From Megalobrama amblycephala (taxonomy: Eukaryota > Chordata > Actinopteri > Cypriniformes > Xenocyprididae): DNA of 64,000 nucleotides. Made by a program: the position numbers and the translations under genes. Below are positions 30,344 through 42,756 of this stretch, in pieces. Below the pieces are notes generated by a model that was given only the letters and a program-made list of their open reading frames with translations, had not been told where the DNA came from and ran no database searches. Position 1 is the first letter of the stretch, and every line of letters starts with the position of its first letter. The stretch covers positions 1,471,192 to 1,535,191 of the forward strand of contig NC_063066.1 in the NCBI RefSeq assembly GCF_018812025.1, in the 5' to 3' direction.

Positions 30344-33300
30344 TCATGGTGGTCGGCCTCTGCCACACGGAACTGGTCTGTTGAGATGACTGACATGGAA
30401 ATCGTCAAGCAGACTTGGATCGAGTATATCATTCCTGGGAACCCATGACCTCTCTTCGGGACCATACCCCTCCCAGTCCACCAGGTACTCCAGGTGACCA
30501 CCACGGCGCCGGATAAGCCGTTCCATCATCCACAATGAGAGGAAGGGGGGTTCCTTGGCAGGCTCTGTGGAAGAAGTGACAGAGGGATGGTGAGGCTTTA
30601 ACAATGAGACATGGAAGGTGGGGTGAATTCTATACTCAGGTGGGAGTTGCAGTTGGTAGGTGACGGGGTTGACTTGTCGGACGATGGTGAAGGGGCCAAT
30701 GAATCTAGGACTCAGCCTCCTACAGGGCAGGCGCATCCTGATGTCCCGGGTCGACAGCCAGACCTTCTGTCCCGGCTGGTAGTTGGGTGCTTTGGAACGC
30801 CGAAGGTCCGCTGTCATCCTGCGCCTGCGTAGGGCTCATTGGAGATGAGCTGAGTCTCAAACCTTCTCGCTCTCCCGGAACCAGTAGTCCACTGCAGGGA
30901 CATCAGACGGTTCCCCGGTCCAGGGGAAACAGTGGGGGTTGATAGCCGAGTACGCACTGGAAGGGAGTAAGACCAGTGGTGGGTTGACGGTGAGAGTTCT
31001 GGGCGTACTCGGCCCAACCCAGAAACTGGTTCCAGGAGTCCTGGTGGCCGTGACAGAAGGTACGCAGGAAACGGCTGATCTCCTGTATCTTCCTCCCCGT
31101 CTGCCCGTTCGTTTGGGGATGATAGCCTGAGGAGAGGCTTACGGTCACACCTAGGAGCTTGAAGAAGGATTTCCAGACTCGTGAGGTGAACTGAGATCCA
31201 CGATCTGATACAATGTCCTCGGGCAGTCCATAGTATCTGAAAACATAGTTGAACATGATCTCAGCGGTATCCATTGTCGTTGGAAGTCCTCGCAGGGGAA
31301 TTAATCGACAGGACTTAGAGAACCAATCCACTACCACCAGGATACAGGTGCATCCGTTGGAGACTAGAAGATCTGTGATGAAATTCACTCCTAGGTGTGA
31401 CCAGGGGCGGTTGGGAACGGGCAGAGGTTGGAGTTTCCCGGAGGGAAGATGACGAGGGCTTTTTGAGATGGCACATTCCCTGCACCCTTGCACATACCTC
31501 CTGATGTCAGCTTCCATGTTGGGCCACCAGAAGCGTTGTTTGAGCAACGACAGGGTCTCATTGACCCCTGGGTGGCCAGTGCCCAGTGACGAGTGTGATG
31601 CATAAATAAGGGGAGTGTGCCGTGTCCGTGGAATGTACTGCAACCCTTGTGGGCAACCCGGCGGGGTGTTGGTGGAGGCATTAGACTCGGGGAGAGTTTC
31701 CTCAGACCAGGTGATGGGACTGACAAAGAGTTTCTCGGGGATTATGGGTTCTGGATCGTCGGTACTTTCATCAGGAGCATGAATCCAGGATAGAGCATCT
31801 GCTTTGATGTTCTTTGATCCAGGGCGGTAGGAGATGGTAAAGTTAAATCTGGTGAAGAAAAGAGCCCATCTTGCTTGGTGGGAGTTCAATCTTTTAGCAT
31901 CCCGTAAGTACTCCAGATTCTTATGGTCTGTCAAAACCACGAAAGGATGTTGGGCTCCCTCGAGCCAATGCCTCCACTCCTCTAGGGCGAGCTTGATGGC
32001 GAGGAGCTCCCTGTTGCAGATGTCATAATTGACCTCCACCGGGTTGAGTTTGCGGGAGAAGAAGGCACATGGATGGAGTCTATTGGAATTCCCCTGCTGC
32101 TGGGAAAGGACCACTCCCACTCCTGTGATCTGGATCAGGGTGAACCAGGAGGGGAGCGGAGATGAACGCTTTCTTGAGGGTCTCGAAGGCTTGAGTGGCA
32201 GCTGGAGTCCAGGACAGAGACTTGGGCTTACTCCGCAGCAAATCCGTGAGAGGGGTGGTGATGACACCGAATCTTCTGTAGAAGTTCGCGAAACCCAGGA
32301 ATCTTTGTAGTTCTTTAACGGAGGTGGGAATGGGCCAGTCCTTTATAGCAGTGACCTTCCTCTCGTCCATGCGGATGCCACTGCGATCGATGTTATATCC
32401 CAGGAACTGCACTGAGGGCTGATGGAACGTGCACTTCTCGGCATTGAGAAACAGACGAAATGCCCTCAGGCATTGCAGGACCTCCACAACGTGGCAGCGA
32501 TGTTTGGCCAAGCTCCGGGAGTAGATCAGAATGTCGTTGATGTAAACCAGAACTGATTTGTGCAGGAACTCCCGGAGCACCTCATGCATAAAATCCTGAA
32601 ATACGGAGGGGGCGTTGACGAGTCCATACGGCATAACGCAATACTCATAGTGACCGGTAGGGGTCACAAAAGTTGTCTTCCATTCGTCCCCCTCACGTAT
32701 TTGGATGAGGTTATATGCGCTGCGGAGGTCCAACTTGGTGAACACAGTGCCGCCGCGGAGATGTTACAGCGCAGATGGGACGAGAGGAAGAGGGTATCTG
32801 AATTTGACGGTGATTTTATTTAAAGCTCTGTAATCTATGCAGGGCTGCAAGCCTCCGTCCTTCTTCGCCACAAAGAAAAAGCTGGAAGCAGCAGGGGAAG
32901 TAGACGGATGTATGTAGCCTTGAGACAGAGCTTCGGTGATGTATTCCTCCATGGCCTTTTCCTCCGGGATGGAAAGTGAGTATATTTTCCCTCTGGGCAC
33001 TGGCTCACCAGGGATGAGGTCTATTGTGCAGTCCCATGGCCGATGAGGAGGTAGCGTGGAGGTTTTCTTCGGACAGAAGACATCACTGAAGTGGGAGTAA
33101 CATGCAGGGATGTCCATTGAGCGTTTTTCGAGTGGACTTTTCACAGACGTAACATAGACTTGGATTTCTTCGGAACGTGGGAGACGAAGAAAAGGAAACT
33201 CTGGAAAACAGTCATTGAAGCACTGGTTACCCCACTTCAGGATCTCTCCTGTCCTCCAAGAGATGATGGGGTTATGTTGCTCTAACCAGGGGCGCCCTAA

Positions 33301-33650
33301 GATCACGTCAGCCGTTGAATCTTCCAGAACCAGCAGCTGGATTTCCTCCGTATGAAGAATGCCGATTTGGAGTTGTAGAGGACCGACACTGTAACGTACT
33401 TGACGGAGGGGTCTTCCCGTTACCGAGTGGATCTGGTAGATCTTCGGCGGGGCTGTTGCCTTGAGTTGAAGCTGATGGCAGAGGGCTCTGGAGATGAAGT
33501 TTCCAGCTGACCCAGAGTCGAGGAGAGCATTAACTGCAAGACAAAAGTCGGCAGCAGTAAGGTTTACAACAATGGTGTGCGGTTTCATCTTATTCAACGT
33601 AGGCATGATAACACTCACCATGGGTCGCACGAGGTGAGTGGGGCATTCAG
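30344..33650 (-). pseudogene. Gypsy-2 pol: protease, RT, RNase H, integrase, chromodomain
   Basis: Minus strand, four overlapping or abutting frames. 33630-32764: protease (LLDSGSAGNFISRAL) and the RT N terminus (FVAKKDGGLQPCIDYRALN). 32745-32080: RT core, where the catalytic box reads YIND instead of YxDD. 32267-30903: RNase H ([15 protein letters not shown]) and integrase ([16 protein letters not shown], first core residue Asn in [20 protein letters not shown]). 30817-30344: integrase tail and chromodomain ([18 protein letters not shown]). It is a chromovirus of the same broad group as gypsy-1 but a different family. Gag and 5' LTR are missing, and two catalytic Asp positions are changed. 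Confidence 0.92.
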
Positions 33651-34115
33651 CAATGTAAATTGCCCAGCCCTAGACGATATCTAATTGTTGTTTTAACAAT
33701 CTGAAATTATCAAAAATGTCCCTCACTTTACAAATAACGAAACAAAATCACACCCATAGAGTGCACGTATTCACTACGTGATGTAGTCTTGTAGGTTAGA
33801 CGAGTGTGCGTGTGAATTTAGAGTGCATATTTTCACTGAGTGATCTAGTCTATAAAAATTCATTTAGAATGCCACCAAAATTCAAGATAAACAGCAAAAA
33901 TGCCCCTGTATGTCTTTTATATCTATTTAATTTAATACAGTTAACCATCATCACATGAAAATATGAAGAATATCCGTCATTGAGTCATTGGTCCATGGCA
34001 GTCCTTAATGTACCAGCACAATAACACGTGTTTGGATGTTTGGGCCGCGAGTTGGAAAAGGTTGGGAACCACTGATCTATGTATTGCATTACATTATTTT
34101 GCCCCCCAAAATTAA
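33651..34115. other. Intron with fragmentary transposon ends
   Basis: Holds GCCCAGCCCTA at 33661 (possible mate of 26757) and GGTTGGGAACCACTG ending at 34074, a hAT-type terminus. No gene. Confidence 0.35.
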
Positions 34116-35175
34116 CCCTCTGGGGTCTGAGGATTTTCGGGGCCCTGGAGAAGTTTTGACATGCCCTGACATTTGTGCTTTTTTCAGTTGTTCATAAACA
34201 TATTAATGGAAAAAGTGCCATTACACTGTATTCAGCACAAACTAGGCTACAATAATATGTGAGGAACATGTATGTACATGTTTGTGTTTTTGAAGGAATA
34301 ATATTTATGCGTGGTTATTGAAAAAACAAAAAACTTAAGTCACTGAAATACAGCCAAAAAAATATATTAAATCTGTGTTCACAAGACTTCTGGATACTGA
34401 AGTTTGTAGACTAGAGTTTTTGCTTCAAAATGATGCAAAATTATCCTGCCTACTCGTTCATTTATAACAATATATTGATTTAGTTTTTTGTAAGACACTT
34501 TTTGTCAAGAAACACAGTATGCGTGGAGGCGTGAATCATCATGAATAATGGGTCATTTACACCTGAGAAGACAAAATAATCGCATAAGGAACCTTTAATG
34601 ACCTGCATATTAATGAGGCCTTTCAGTCAGGTAGGCTGTGAAAAAACCCTCTGTGATCATGTCTCAAGCTCATCATGGTGCATATCAAACATACAGAAAA
34701 AACAGCAATACTGTGAAATTATTACAATTTAAAATAATGGTATTCTATTATATACTTTAAAATACAATGTATTTCTGTGATGCAATGTGTTTGAATAATT
34801 TTGTTACCTCTATGGCATTTCATATAGGCTTTTAGCTTAAAAGCATGCCCATTTGGAGAAATATTGATGGATTCTCATATGTTTATGTCAATTTTCTATA
34901 CAGAGAAGTAATGTTTATGTAATATTTATTGTCATCACTATGAGCGCTGGATACTGTGTTTTCAATTCATACTTGCAGTCGGAGGGTGCTCTGTGCACAT
35001 TTAGTCCACAAATTAATCTAAAGAAGAACAGGATATTCCAGGAACTAACAAAGGCTTCCAGAGGTCGCTAACCATGGCTTTAACATCCAGATAAACACTT
35101 TTCAAGACAATAAATACACGATTGAGACGATGTATACAAGTATTGCCTCAGAATTTGCGTCTGAATAGCGCTGGC
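34116..35175 (+). mobile_element. piggyBac-like non-autonomous element, copy B (right-truncated)
   Basis: Starts CCCTCTGGGGTCTGAGG immediately after TTAA (34112-34115). Matches copies A and C over most of its length (for example GCGTGGAGGCGTGAATC). Homology stops near GCGCTGGCTCC at about 35175 without the far terminus. Confidence 0.75.
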
Positions 35176-35479
35176 TCCTGGCAACCTGACGCACATACAT
35201 TACATGCACACACCAACGCACTTCAACAGTCACGCCATTCCACACATACATGCAAGTTTTTTTCCCTTTTTCTTTTTTTTGTTTGTTTTGAAGCTTGACT
35301 GGCTTAAATGTGAAACCGTTCAAAAGCTTAACTGATGTGTACATTTTCTATGCGAATGGGTTTGCTGTGACAAAGTTATTCCATTCATTCGTGCTTTGAA
35401 CGTTTGTTTAAATGGGACTGAGACTAAACGTACGCCAATGTATGGGAAATCGCCAGTGGACAAATAGCGTTCCCGCATC

Positions 35480-35830
35480 CACAGTCAAGTGTTTTTGCAC
35501 TTTTTGGAGTTGTGTCTTTGCTGTTGTTTTTGTTTCTTATTTCTTGTGTCCTGTTCTTTTGTGGAGGTGTTTGTGAAACGCATAATGTCGCACTGTCTTA
35601 ACTGTGTAATTTAAGAGTATGTTTGTTATGGTTGGGTATATGATCATATGATCCTTGGTGGGTTTTCTAAAAATAAATTTGCAAATGAATTGATGTTCTG
35701 TATGAGTTTAATTCGATTCTGCCCTTTCAAGTTCCCATCATATGTAACGGTGGTTTTTAAATGAGCTATCCAGAGTTAATTTATTGACAGGATTATAGGC
35801 CTGTCTGGCGCCCGAACAAATTATTAAATT
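35480..35830 (+). repeat. Possible LTR remnant with tRNA-Lys-type primer site
   Basis: A T/G-rich stretch with AATAAA (35671-35676) is followed by TGGCGCCCGAAC at 35805-35816. These 12 nt equal the start of the primer-binding site complementary to a tRNA-Lys 3' end. No coding sequence follows. This may be a decayed LTR plus leader. Only the motif is seen; the rest is inference. Confidence 0.35.
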
Positions 35831-36026
35831 ATATAAAATTATTACTACTTTTTTGAATTGAGGGGCTACCATCGCTACACTACAGAACTAAATCTATTAT
35901 GAAATTAAGCTTTTAAAATAACATTTTATTGGGAGATATAGTGTAACAACTGATAATATATGTATTTTAAATATTCTGTTATATCCTGGATGAGACAAAA
36001 ACATGGCTAAACATTAATTGACTTAC

Positions 36027-37857
36027 AGAGCTCTTCTGGAGGTTTTGATGACTGCCGATAATCTAATGAGACACTCGTCTGATTTCTTGAATTTCTGAAG
36101 ATCAAACTCCTCCAGTTCTTCCTCTGATGTCAGCAACACAAAGACCAAAGCAGACCACTGGGCAGGTGAAAGGTCACCAGATGAGAGACTTCTTTTGCTA
36201 AGCTGGGTCTGAATCTCGTTCACCAGAGTTTGGTCGTTCAGTTCATTAAGACAGTAGAACAGATTGATAAGTCTCTCTGCAGGCAGATTATCTTCTAATT
36301 TCTGCTTGATGTACTGAACTATTTCCTTGTTGCTCTGGTCATTGTCATCTTGCTGTGTCAACAGACCTCGTAAGAGTCGTCGGTTGGACTGGAGTGACAG
36401 ACCGAGGAGGAAGCGAAGGAAAAGGTCCAGGTGTCCATTGTCACTCTCGAGCGCCTTGTCCACTGCAGTCTTGAGAAAATCAATCATGATTTTATTTTTG
36501 TTTTTCTGTTCTGTAGACTCATGGTCAAACACACTTTTCTTGTTGATGTCTAGAAACAGATGTGCATAAAGGGCTGCAATAAACTCTTGGATGCTCAAGT
36601 GAACAAAGCAGTACATGGTACCAAGAGTGATCCCTGTTTCCTCCTTAAAGATCTGGGTACACATGCCTGAGTACACTGATGCCTTATAGACGTCAATACC
36701 ACAGGCTTCCAGGTCTGTGTCATAGAAGATCACGTTGTTTCTTTCCAGCTGATGAAATGCCAGTTTTCCCAGTGAAAGGATGGCGTCTTTATCCCAGGAA
36801 ACATCTGCTGTGTATTCTCCATCATACTTTCGGCGGCTCTGCTGGATCTGAAAGCGGAGAAAGTGTGTGTACATTTGTGTCAGAGTCTTGGGAGTATCTT
36901 CAGTATTTGATTCCTGCTGTCTTTTAGAGATCTCATCAGCCTGATTGTTTTTCACATCATTAATTCTTTTCTCCTCCAGAATGTTCTGGAGAACAGTGGC
37001 TGAAATCCAGCAGAAGACTGGGATGTGGCACATGATAAAGAGACTCTTTGATTGTTTAACATGATCAATGATTGTGTTGGCCTGATTCTGATCCGTGAAT
37101 CTTTTTTTGAAGTACTCTTCCTTTTGTGCATCATTGAATCCTCGTATCTCTGTCAGCCGGTCAATACAGTCAGGAGGAATCTTACTGGCAGCTGCTGGTC
37201 TGGTGGTGATCCAGATGAGAGCAGAAGGAAGCAGATTTCCCTTCATGAAGTTCGTTAGGAGAACATCCAGAGAGGCTGGTGACGATACATCACGCCATGT
37301 CTCATTACAATCAAACTTCAGAGGAAGACGACATTCATCCAATCCATCAAGGATGAACAGGACTTTGAATTGATTCCTTCTTGTAAGGTTCAGTCCTTTT
37401 GTCTCTGGGAAAAACTGAGTTATAAGGTCCATAAAACTTAGTTTTTCTTTCTCTTTTAAGTTCATCTCTCTGAATGGAAGAGGAAATATGAAGCGGATAT
37501 CTTGATTTTCTTTTTCTTCAGTCCAATCCAGAACAAACTTTTGCACAGAGACTGATTTTCCAATGCCAGCGACTCCTTTTGTCAGTACAGTTCGGATCTC
37601 CTTGTCTTGTTCAGGAGCTTCAAACAATTGTGTGCATTTAACCTGTATCTCTTGAGATTCATGACGCCTGGAAGCAACTTCAATCTGTCTGACTTCATGT
37701 TCAGTATTGACCTGTTCACTGCCACCCTGAGTGATATAGAGATCTGTGTAGATGTTATTCAGAAGTGTGGAGTCACCTTGCTTCGCAATTCCTTCAGACA
37801 CACGTTGATACTTCTTCTTTAGGCCACATTTGAGCTGATTAATGAAGAGCAGCTCAT
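36027..37857 (-). CDS. NLR gene main exon: FISNA + NACHT + winged helix/HD2
   Basis: A 1831-nt exon, acceptor GTGTTTAG, donor GTAAGT, open throughout. Residues about 147-215 are the fish-specific FISNA region (LKCGLKKKYQRVSEG, TLLNNIYTDLYITQGGS, TEHEVRQIE). NACHT follows with Walker A GVAGIGKS (about 241-248), Walker B LFILDGLDE (about 314-321) and the sensor-like WITTRPAAASKIP. Then come the winged-helix and HD2 parts (GKLAFHQLERNNVIFYDTD, YCFVHLSIQEFIAALYA, FLRFLLGLSLQSN), ending ...SSGDLSPAQWSALVFVLLTSE with the conserved SPAQWSAL hinge before the LRRs. This is the ATP-binding oligomerisation module of cytoplasmic NLRC3-like sensors in teleosts. Best single feature in the window; ligand unknown. 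Confidence 0.97.
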
Positions 37858-37951
37858 CTAAACACAGGAACAGAAAATAGAAAGTTTTAGTCTTAATTTC
37901 CTCTCCTACATTTATAAGTGTCAATCTGACAGATGATCATGAGTCTCTGAC

Positions 37952-38147
37952 CTTCTAGAGCATCAGCAGCTTCATCTTGCTTCATCTCTCTCAGGTAATG
38001 TAGTGTGAGATCAAGTGCTGCTGCTTTAGTACTGCATCCATTCTCATTAAAGTCTTTCACAAAGTGTTGTGTGTTCTCTTTTTGTAATAATTTCTTAAAC
38101 TTTTTCAGTTCGTTCTTCAGAAATGTGATTATTTTGCTCTCAAGATC
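37952..38147 (-). CDS. NLR gene exon before FISNA
   Basis: A 196-nt exon, acceptor TTCTGTAG, donor GTCAGA. Starts in phase 0 and ends with one base of a codon. Encodes DLESKIITFLKNELKKFKK...NGCSTKAAALDLTLHYLREMK QDEAADALE. This helical segment is conserved ahead of FISNA in fish NLRC3-like proteins. It joins the next exon as ALE-DELLFIN. Confidence 0.92.
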
Positions 38148-38338
38148 CTACAGAAGAAGAAAAATAAGATAAAGAACAACACAATTTAACCAGATCCACA
38201 TCCATATTTGTTTAAAACTATTTATTTAGATATTAAAAATATTTGTAAAAGAAACCAGTTAAAAACCAAACATATCAATTACCTGTCATTTAACACACAA
38301 AAAGTACATTGATACATTAATATTTTATTTTATTATTG

Positions 38339-39431
38339 TCATGATTATCAGCTGGAGTGCCCTAGATAGCCACCAGAGGGCAATCCATCCCAGATTATTG
38401 CCTCACCATCATGGACTCCATTCCCCATAATTCTCTGCCTGGACTGATCAACCATGATTGCTCACGCCTGTGTCCCATAACCTCATTAGCCCTGTGTTTC
38501 TCTGTCTATATAAACCTGGTTCATTCAGACACTCATCGCTAGGTCTTGCATGTCTGTATGTACTGCACTTCTGAAACCACTGTATCTTGGTTTTCCCCAT
38601 TTTCTGGTTTTTCTTGGATTGTTTTTGTTTGGACTGCCTGCGATTTGATTAGTCACAGACTAATCACTTTGATTAGTGATGGGAAACCAAGGCTTTCTGA
38701 AGCATTTGAGGCTTTCATCAAATTGTGCCAAAAAACGGTTCATTACTCGAAGCTTTTAACACAGTGCCCATTAGCGACATCTGGTGGTCAGACTTGTTTT
38801 CTCCACCATATCTAAATCATCGCGGAGCAGATCTATGGTTTGAAAAAGCATGTGACCAAAGCTTCGGAAGTCTGTGACATACCGAATCAGTTTTTATCTA
38901 ATCTGATGTAATCTCATATAAATTAATTTGTGACAATGAGGCCACAACTCGTGTCATGTGTAACCTGGTCAACGGATTCACATATTGATTAATAATATAA
39001 AATATACAATGATGTGATCATAACTGACATGAGTAGTTAAAAAATATTTTGGTTGAGCTGTTTAACCTTTATGTTCTGCTCAGGGTCTCTGAGACCCCAG
39101 CAATAAAACATGATTAAATGCATTTTCCTTTATGCATCAGCTGAAGCGCCCATTTTTTTTAAACCAGCTGTCTTGACTTTCCGTTACTGTATGAAGTTTG
39201 AAGCTTCAAACGTCATCAATCACGTGGTATTGTCATTTCGATACAAGCATCGGTACAGTGTGTGATACAATAGTGCTTTGAAAACTGCGTCGGAGCATCG
39301 AAGCCCCGGTATCAACCTTCCCATCACTAGATTTGACCCTTGCCTGGCTGTTTGACTATGATTGTGGATTACCCTCTAATGAACACTGCATTTGGATCCT
39401 CAACCTTCGTGTCCCACAGCAGTTCATTACA
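38339..39431 (+). repeat. Solo LTR (family S), split by a MITE
   Basis: Begins TGTCATGATTATCAGCTGG and ends TTCATTACA, flanked by ATTAT at 38334-38338 and 39432-39436. The first 60 bp match the solo LTR at 49.4 kb in complement (GAGTGCCCT, CCACCAGAGGGC). A 680-bp MITE sits in its middle. Lies in the NLR intron. Confidence 0.8.
38650..39329. mobile_element. hAT-like MITE nested in the solo LTR
   Basis: Right end CTTCCCATCACTA mirrors TAGTGATGGGAA near the left end (38674). It is flanked by GATTTGAT (38642-38649) and GATTTGAC (39330-39337), an imperfect 8-bp duplication. The left 24 bp before TAGTGATGGG may be an extra terminal stretch. No ORF. Confidence 0.6.
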
Positions 39432-39507
39432 ATTATAGTATTTTTGCAAGACATGTTCAGTATCCTATTTGTTTGTTATAAACATTTATGAAAATGTGTT
39501 TTCCTAC

Positions 39508-39592
39508 CTGGAAGATCTTTCGGAGTTTGCCATTGAAATTCTTGTGTTTCCTGTGAGTCTGAACGTCTGAGTCTAATGCCTCACATTGAATC
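39508..39592 (-). CDS. NLR gene N-terminal linker exon
   Basis: An 85-nt exon, acceptor ACTAACAG, donor GTAGGA. Its first base completes the codon split upstream; it ends in phase 0. Encodes IQCEALDSDVQTHRKHKNF... LRKIFQ. Only this frame is open (frame 1 has an early TGA), and it joins both neighbours. Confidence 0.85.
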
Positions 39593-39942
39593 CTGTTAGT
39601 CAATAAAATAAAATACTGCATTTTCAGTCAAAGTATTAGAGAAATATTTGCAAACTTTTTTTTTAAAGAAAGAAAACATTAGCTATGTAAGTTCATGCTG
39701 TTAAAGTGTATAAGTATATTGACTTCTGCATTGACAAGTATTTTATTTTAATATGTTTAATAACTGTGCAGCAGTTATGTCAGCACTAAAATTAAAGGTG
39801 AATTGCAAAATATATATTTATAATTCAAATAATTACAAACATTTTGCTGAGGCTCACTTTAGGTATTTATAACACTATTTTATGCCAATTGGAACAACAT
39901 TTGAATGATAAAGTTTCATGTGTCTAAAAACACATGAAATAC

Positions 39943-40041
39943 CTTTTGTTAGTTGTTGGTTTTCTTTCACTGAAGTTTGGTCCTTTCTCTTTTGACCAGT
40001 CACTCTTCACAGACACAGAGCTGGACACATGTGAGTCTGAT
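39943..40041 (-). CDS. NLR gene N-terminal SxSVKSD exon
   Basis: A 99-nt exon, acceptor TAAAAG, donor GTATTT. Encodes SDSHVSSSVSVKSDWSKEKG PNFSERKPTTNK. The SxxSVKSDxS motif is the short repeat typical for the N terminus of fish NLRC3-like proteins, usually in several copies; here it occurs once. No death-fold domain is seen. Confidence 0.88.
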
Positions 40042-40155
40042 CTTTTACTAATGACACAAAGAGCAGAAAGATAAAACACTTTACTACAGGAAATACTTCA
40101 GGTTTCATGTTTAATTAAGACCAGTTTAACACAAATAAATTCCTGATCCGAGACC

Positions 40156-40429
40156 TGGATAACTGGTCAGATTAAAACAAATTAAATCTCTTGAGTAAAT
40201 AAACACTGTTGACAGCAGTAACCAGATGATTATCATACAGACTAACATACATAAAATACTAAAACTAAAAATCTCATCTAGTATCTGTAATACTGAATAA
40301 TTTAACTGTTGAAGATTCATATGCTTTTTTATTGACCGCACAGTAAGCAGGAAGTAACAGAACAGCAGTGATACACTAGATCGCATAGTATAACAGTGAC
40401 ACCTATTGGTAAATTACTATATTACAACA
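40156..40429 (-). repeat. 3' LTR of the copia element
   Basis: On the minus strand a TTAAGTGGGAG purine tract is followed by TGTTGTAATATAG. The LTR probably ends near TTATCCA at 40156. It contains AATAAA on the minus strand (near 40336). The left border is approximate because no second LTR is in the window. Confidence 0.55.
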
Positions 40430-40813
40430 CTCCCACTTAATTTACAATAACATTGTCATGTTATAGTAAAGAACATATTACTTTTGACAAAAAATAAAAC
40501 AAAGAAAAAAAATTCAATAGTGTCAAGATACAATAAACTATACTAACACAAACGTCTCAGGTTACGCATGTAACCATGGTTTCCTGAGAACAGGGAACGA
40601 GACTCTGCGCTGAAATCGCACTATAGGGAACGCCACTCGTAACCCGTGTTCGAAATGCCAAGAATCACACAACTCCAATCCTATTGGCCGGCGACAGCCT
40701 ATGACGTCAAACGGCGTGAACCGTGACGTATAAAGGGAGTGCCCGAGGAAGCAGTCGGACACCTTTTCGTCTTTGAGGGACTGTTCCGCAGGCACCCCGA
40801 TGCATGACAGGGA

Positions 40814-40925
40814 AGCGCAGAGTCTCATTCCCTGTTCTCAGGGAACCATGGTTACATGCGTAACCTGAGACGTTCCCTTTCGAAAGGGAACTCAACTCTG
40901 CGCTGAAATCGCGCTATGGGGAACG
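40814..40925. repeat. DIRS internal complementary region
   Basis: Made of AACCATGGTTACATGCGTAA-type sequence joined to TTCCCTTTCGAAAGGGAACT. Each half is the reverse complement of one outer end of the element. In DIRS elements such a region templates the circular replication intermediate. Confidence 0.75.
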
Positions 40926-41384
40926 ATATACCCACACCGCCGTGCTGAAGGAGAATGCATGCCCAAGAAGTCTGAACAAACGTCCGGTAGTTCCAGGGAA
41001 AAACCGGGAGGAACCGGGAGGAACTCTCCAAGGCTGTCAGTGACAGCATTCCCTACAGCCAACAGCCCAAGCTGAGCCTAAAAGAGGCCTTCCGTAAAAG
41101 GCCTGCCAAGGCTGCTAGAGGCATCTGAGACCAACGACCCGTGGGAAGTGGTCACTTAAAGGGAATGTGGCCAGGGAACCAGAGGAATCCCGGCCCGTCA
41201 CTAGGGGGATAAATTCACCCCTGACGCCACCAAGGAGGCCGTACTAATTTAGCGAAAGCCAAACATAGTCTGGGCCTACCTTGTCTGACATACAGAATCT
41301 TCAATGCGCGAACTCCAAGAGGAGAGCAGGTAAGAGTGACTGCAAAAGGGCAGTAGCAACTCAAACCCACACGCAGAGATGGGC

Positions 41385-42756
41385 ATCCTGGAGAGCGGAA
41401 CTCAGCTGAGCGCTATAAACCCTCGTATTGAGGGGAGTAAGACCACTCATCCTAGGATCTACTCAGCTTCTGATAAGCGCTGAGGAGGCTGTGCGCTAGA
41501 GAACCCTGGTACAGCGGAGCACAAACCAGCCTAGGGCCAGTCTGAATGGGAGACTTCACAGAAGTCTACAACCAATGACCAGGGAGCTAAGCACAGGGAG
41601 CTAAGGACAATCACACAGTCAACCCAGAGGGAAGTACAAAGCTCAACCTAACAGACAGACAGTACTGCAGGCACATAACCATGGAGGCCGAACAAAAGGG
41701 GCCTACAACATAGCTGCAAGTTCTACAGAGAACTAATCATCACAATACGAACCCAATCAAACCGGGTGGTATTCAGGATGGCCGATAGGGCCAAAGAACT
41801 GAAACAAAGCATGCTGAGCACATGACCAACCAGGTGATTAGGTAGCTGTGAGTGCCCACAAAACAGCCCGTCCAACACAATCCAACGAGCAGTGTACTCG
41901 GTAAAAGCACCTTTCTACTCTTTAAGCAAGAGGAGTACAACGTACGCCATCACGTGCTAAAGAAGGCCCCATGGGCCTTTAACCTCAGCAGACACGTGGC
42001 ATCAGCTCGTGGCAGTGTTATCAAGCTCCAGGCAGAACAAACCGACTACAGAGGAGGTTAATGAGTCAGCCAGAGCCCTGGCCAGCCAGCGACATAAAAT
42101 TCCTTTTACTGTCTTCAAAAACAATGTAAAAGAAGCGCAAAAGGTACATGCCAGCATGTTCCCAAAGGAGGCCCCGAGGGCCTACCTTTTACACACGGCG
42201 TCAGCTAGCGGCCATTAAGAGATGGGCATCCCGGAGAGCAGAATTCAGCTAAGCACTATAAACCCTCGTATTGAGGGGAGTATAATCCGCGCATCCTAGG
42301 ATCTACTCAGTGGCTGATAAAGCACTGAGGAGGCTGTGCGCTAGAGAACCCTGGTACAGGGGAGCACAAACCAGCCTGGGGCCAGTCTGAACAGGAGACT
42401 TCACAGAAGTCTACAACCAATGGCCAGCTTAGGGAGCTAAGCACAATTACGCAGTCAACCCAGGGGGAAGTACGAAGCTCAACCTAACAGACAGACCGTA
42501 CTGTAGGCCCATAACCATGGAGGCCGAACAAAAGGGGCCTACAACATAGCTACGAGTTCTATAGAGAACTAACATCACAACATGAACCCAACACACCAGG
42601 TGGTATTCAGGTGGCCCATAAGGCCAAAGAACTGAAAACAAAGCATGCTGTGCACATGACCAACCAAGTAATTAGGTAGCTGTGAGTGCCCACAAGACAG
42701 CCCATCCAACACAATCCGATGAGCAGTGTACTCGGTAAAAGCACCCTTTTACTCTT
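41385..42756. repeat. Direct duplication of about 550 bp inside the DIRS derivative
   Basis: 41385-41940 and 42222-42756 are near-identical, starting GATGGGCATCC(T/C)GGAGAG and sharing CCTCGTATTGAGGGGAG and CATAACCATGGAGGCCGAAC. The second copy is interrupted at its end by piggyBac copy C. Confidence 0.85.

Noticed and set aside
26753..33672. One DNA transposon spanning the whole gypsy nest (TAGGGTTGGGCG ... GCCCAGCCCTA)
   Set aside because: Only about 12 bp of terminal similarity and no clean duplication; too weak to call.
27525..34074. A single hAT element from CAGTGGTTCTC at 27525 to GAACCACTG at 34074
   Set aside because: The termini look alike but the flanking octamers (TCCTCTTT and ATCTATGT) do not match, so they may be ends of different copies.
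36327..37822. Plus-strand ORFs opposite the NACHT exon
   Set aside because: Antisense shadows of a long conserved exon.
40562..41049. ORFs near 40.6-41.0 kb and 47.1-47.4 kb with similar protein sequence (DVIGCRRPIGLELCDSW)
   Set aside because: They are translations of the DIRS terminal inverted repeats, hence the similarity; not proteins.
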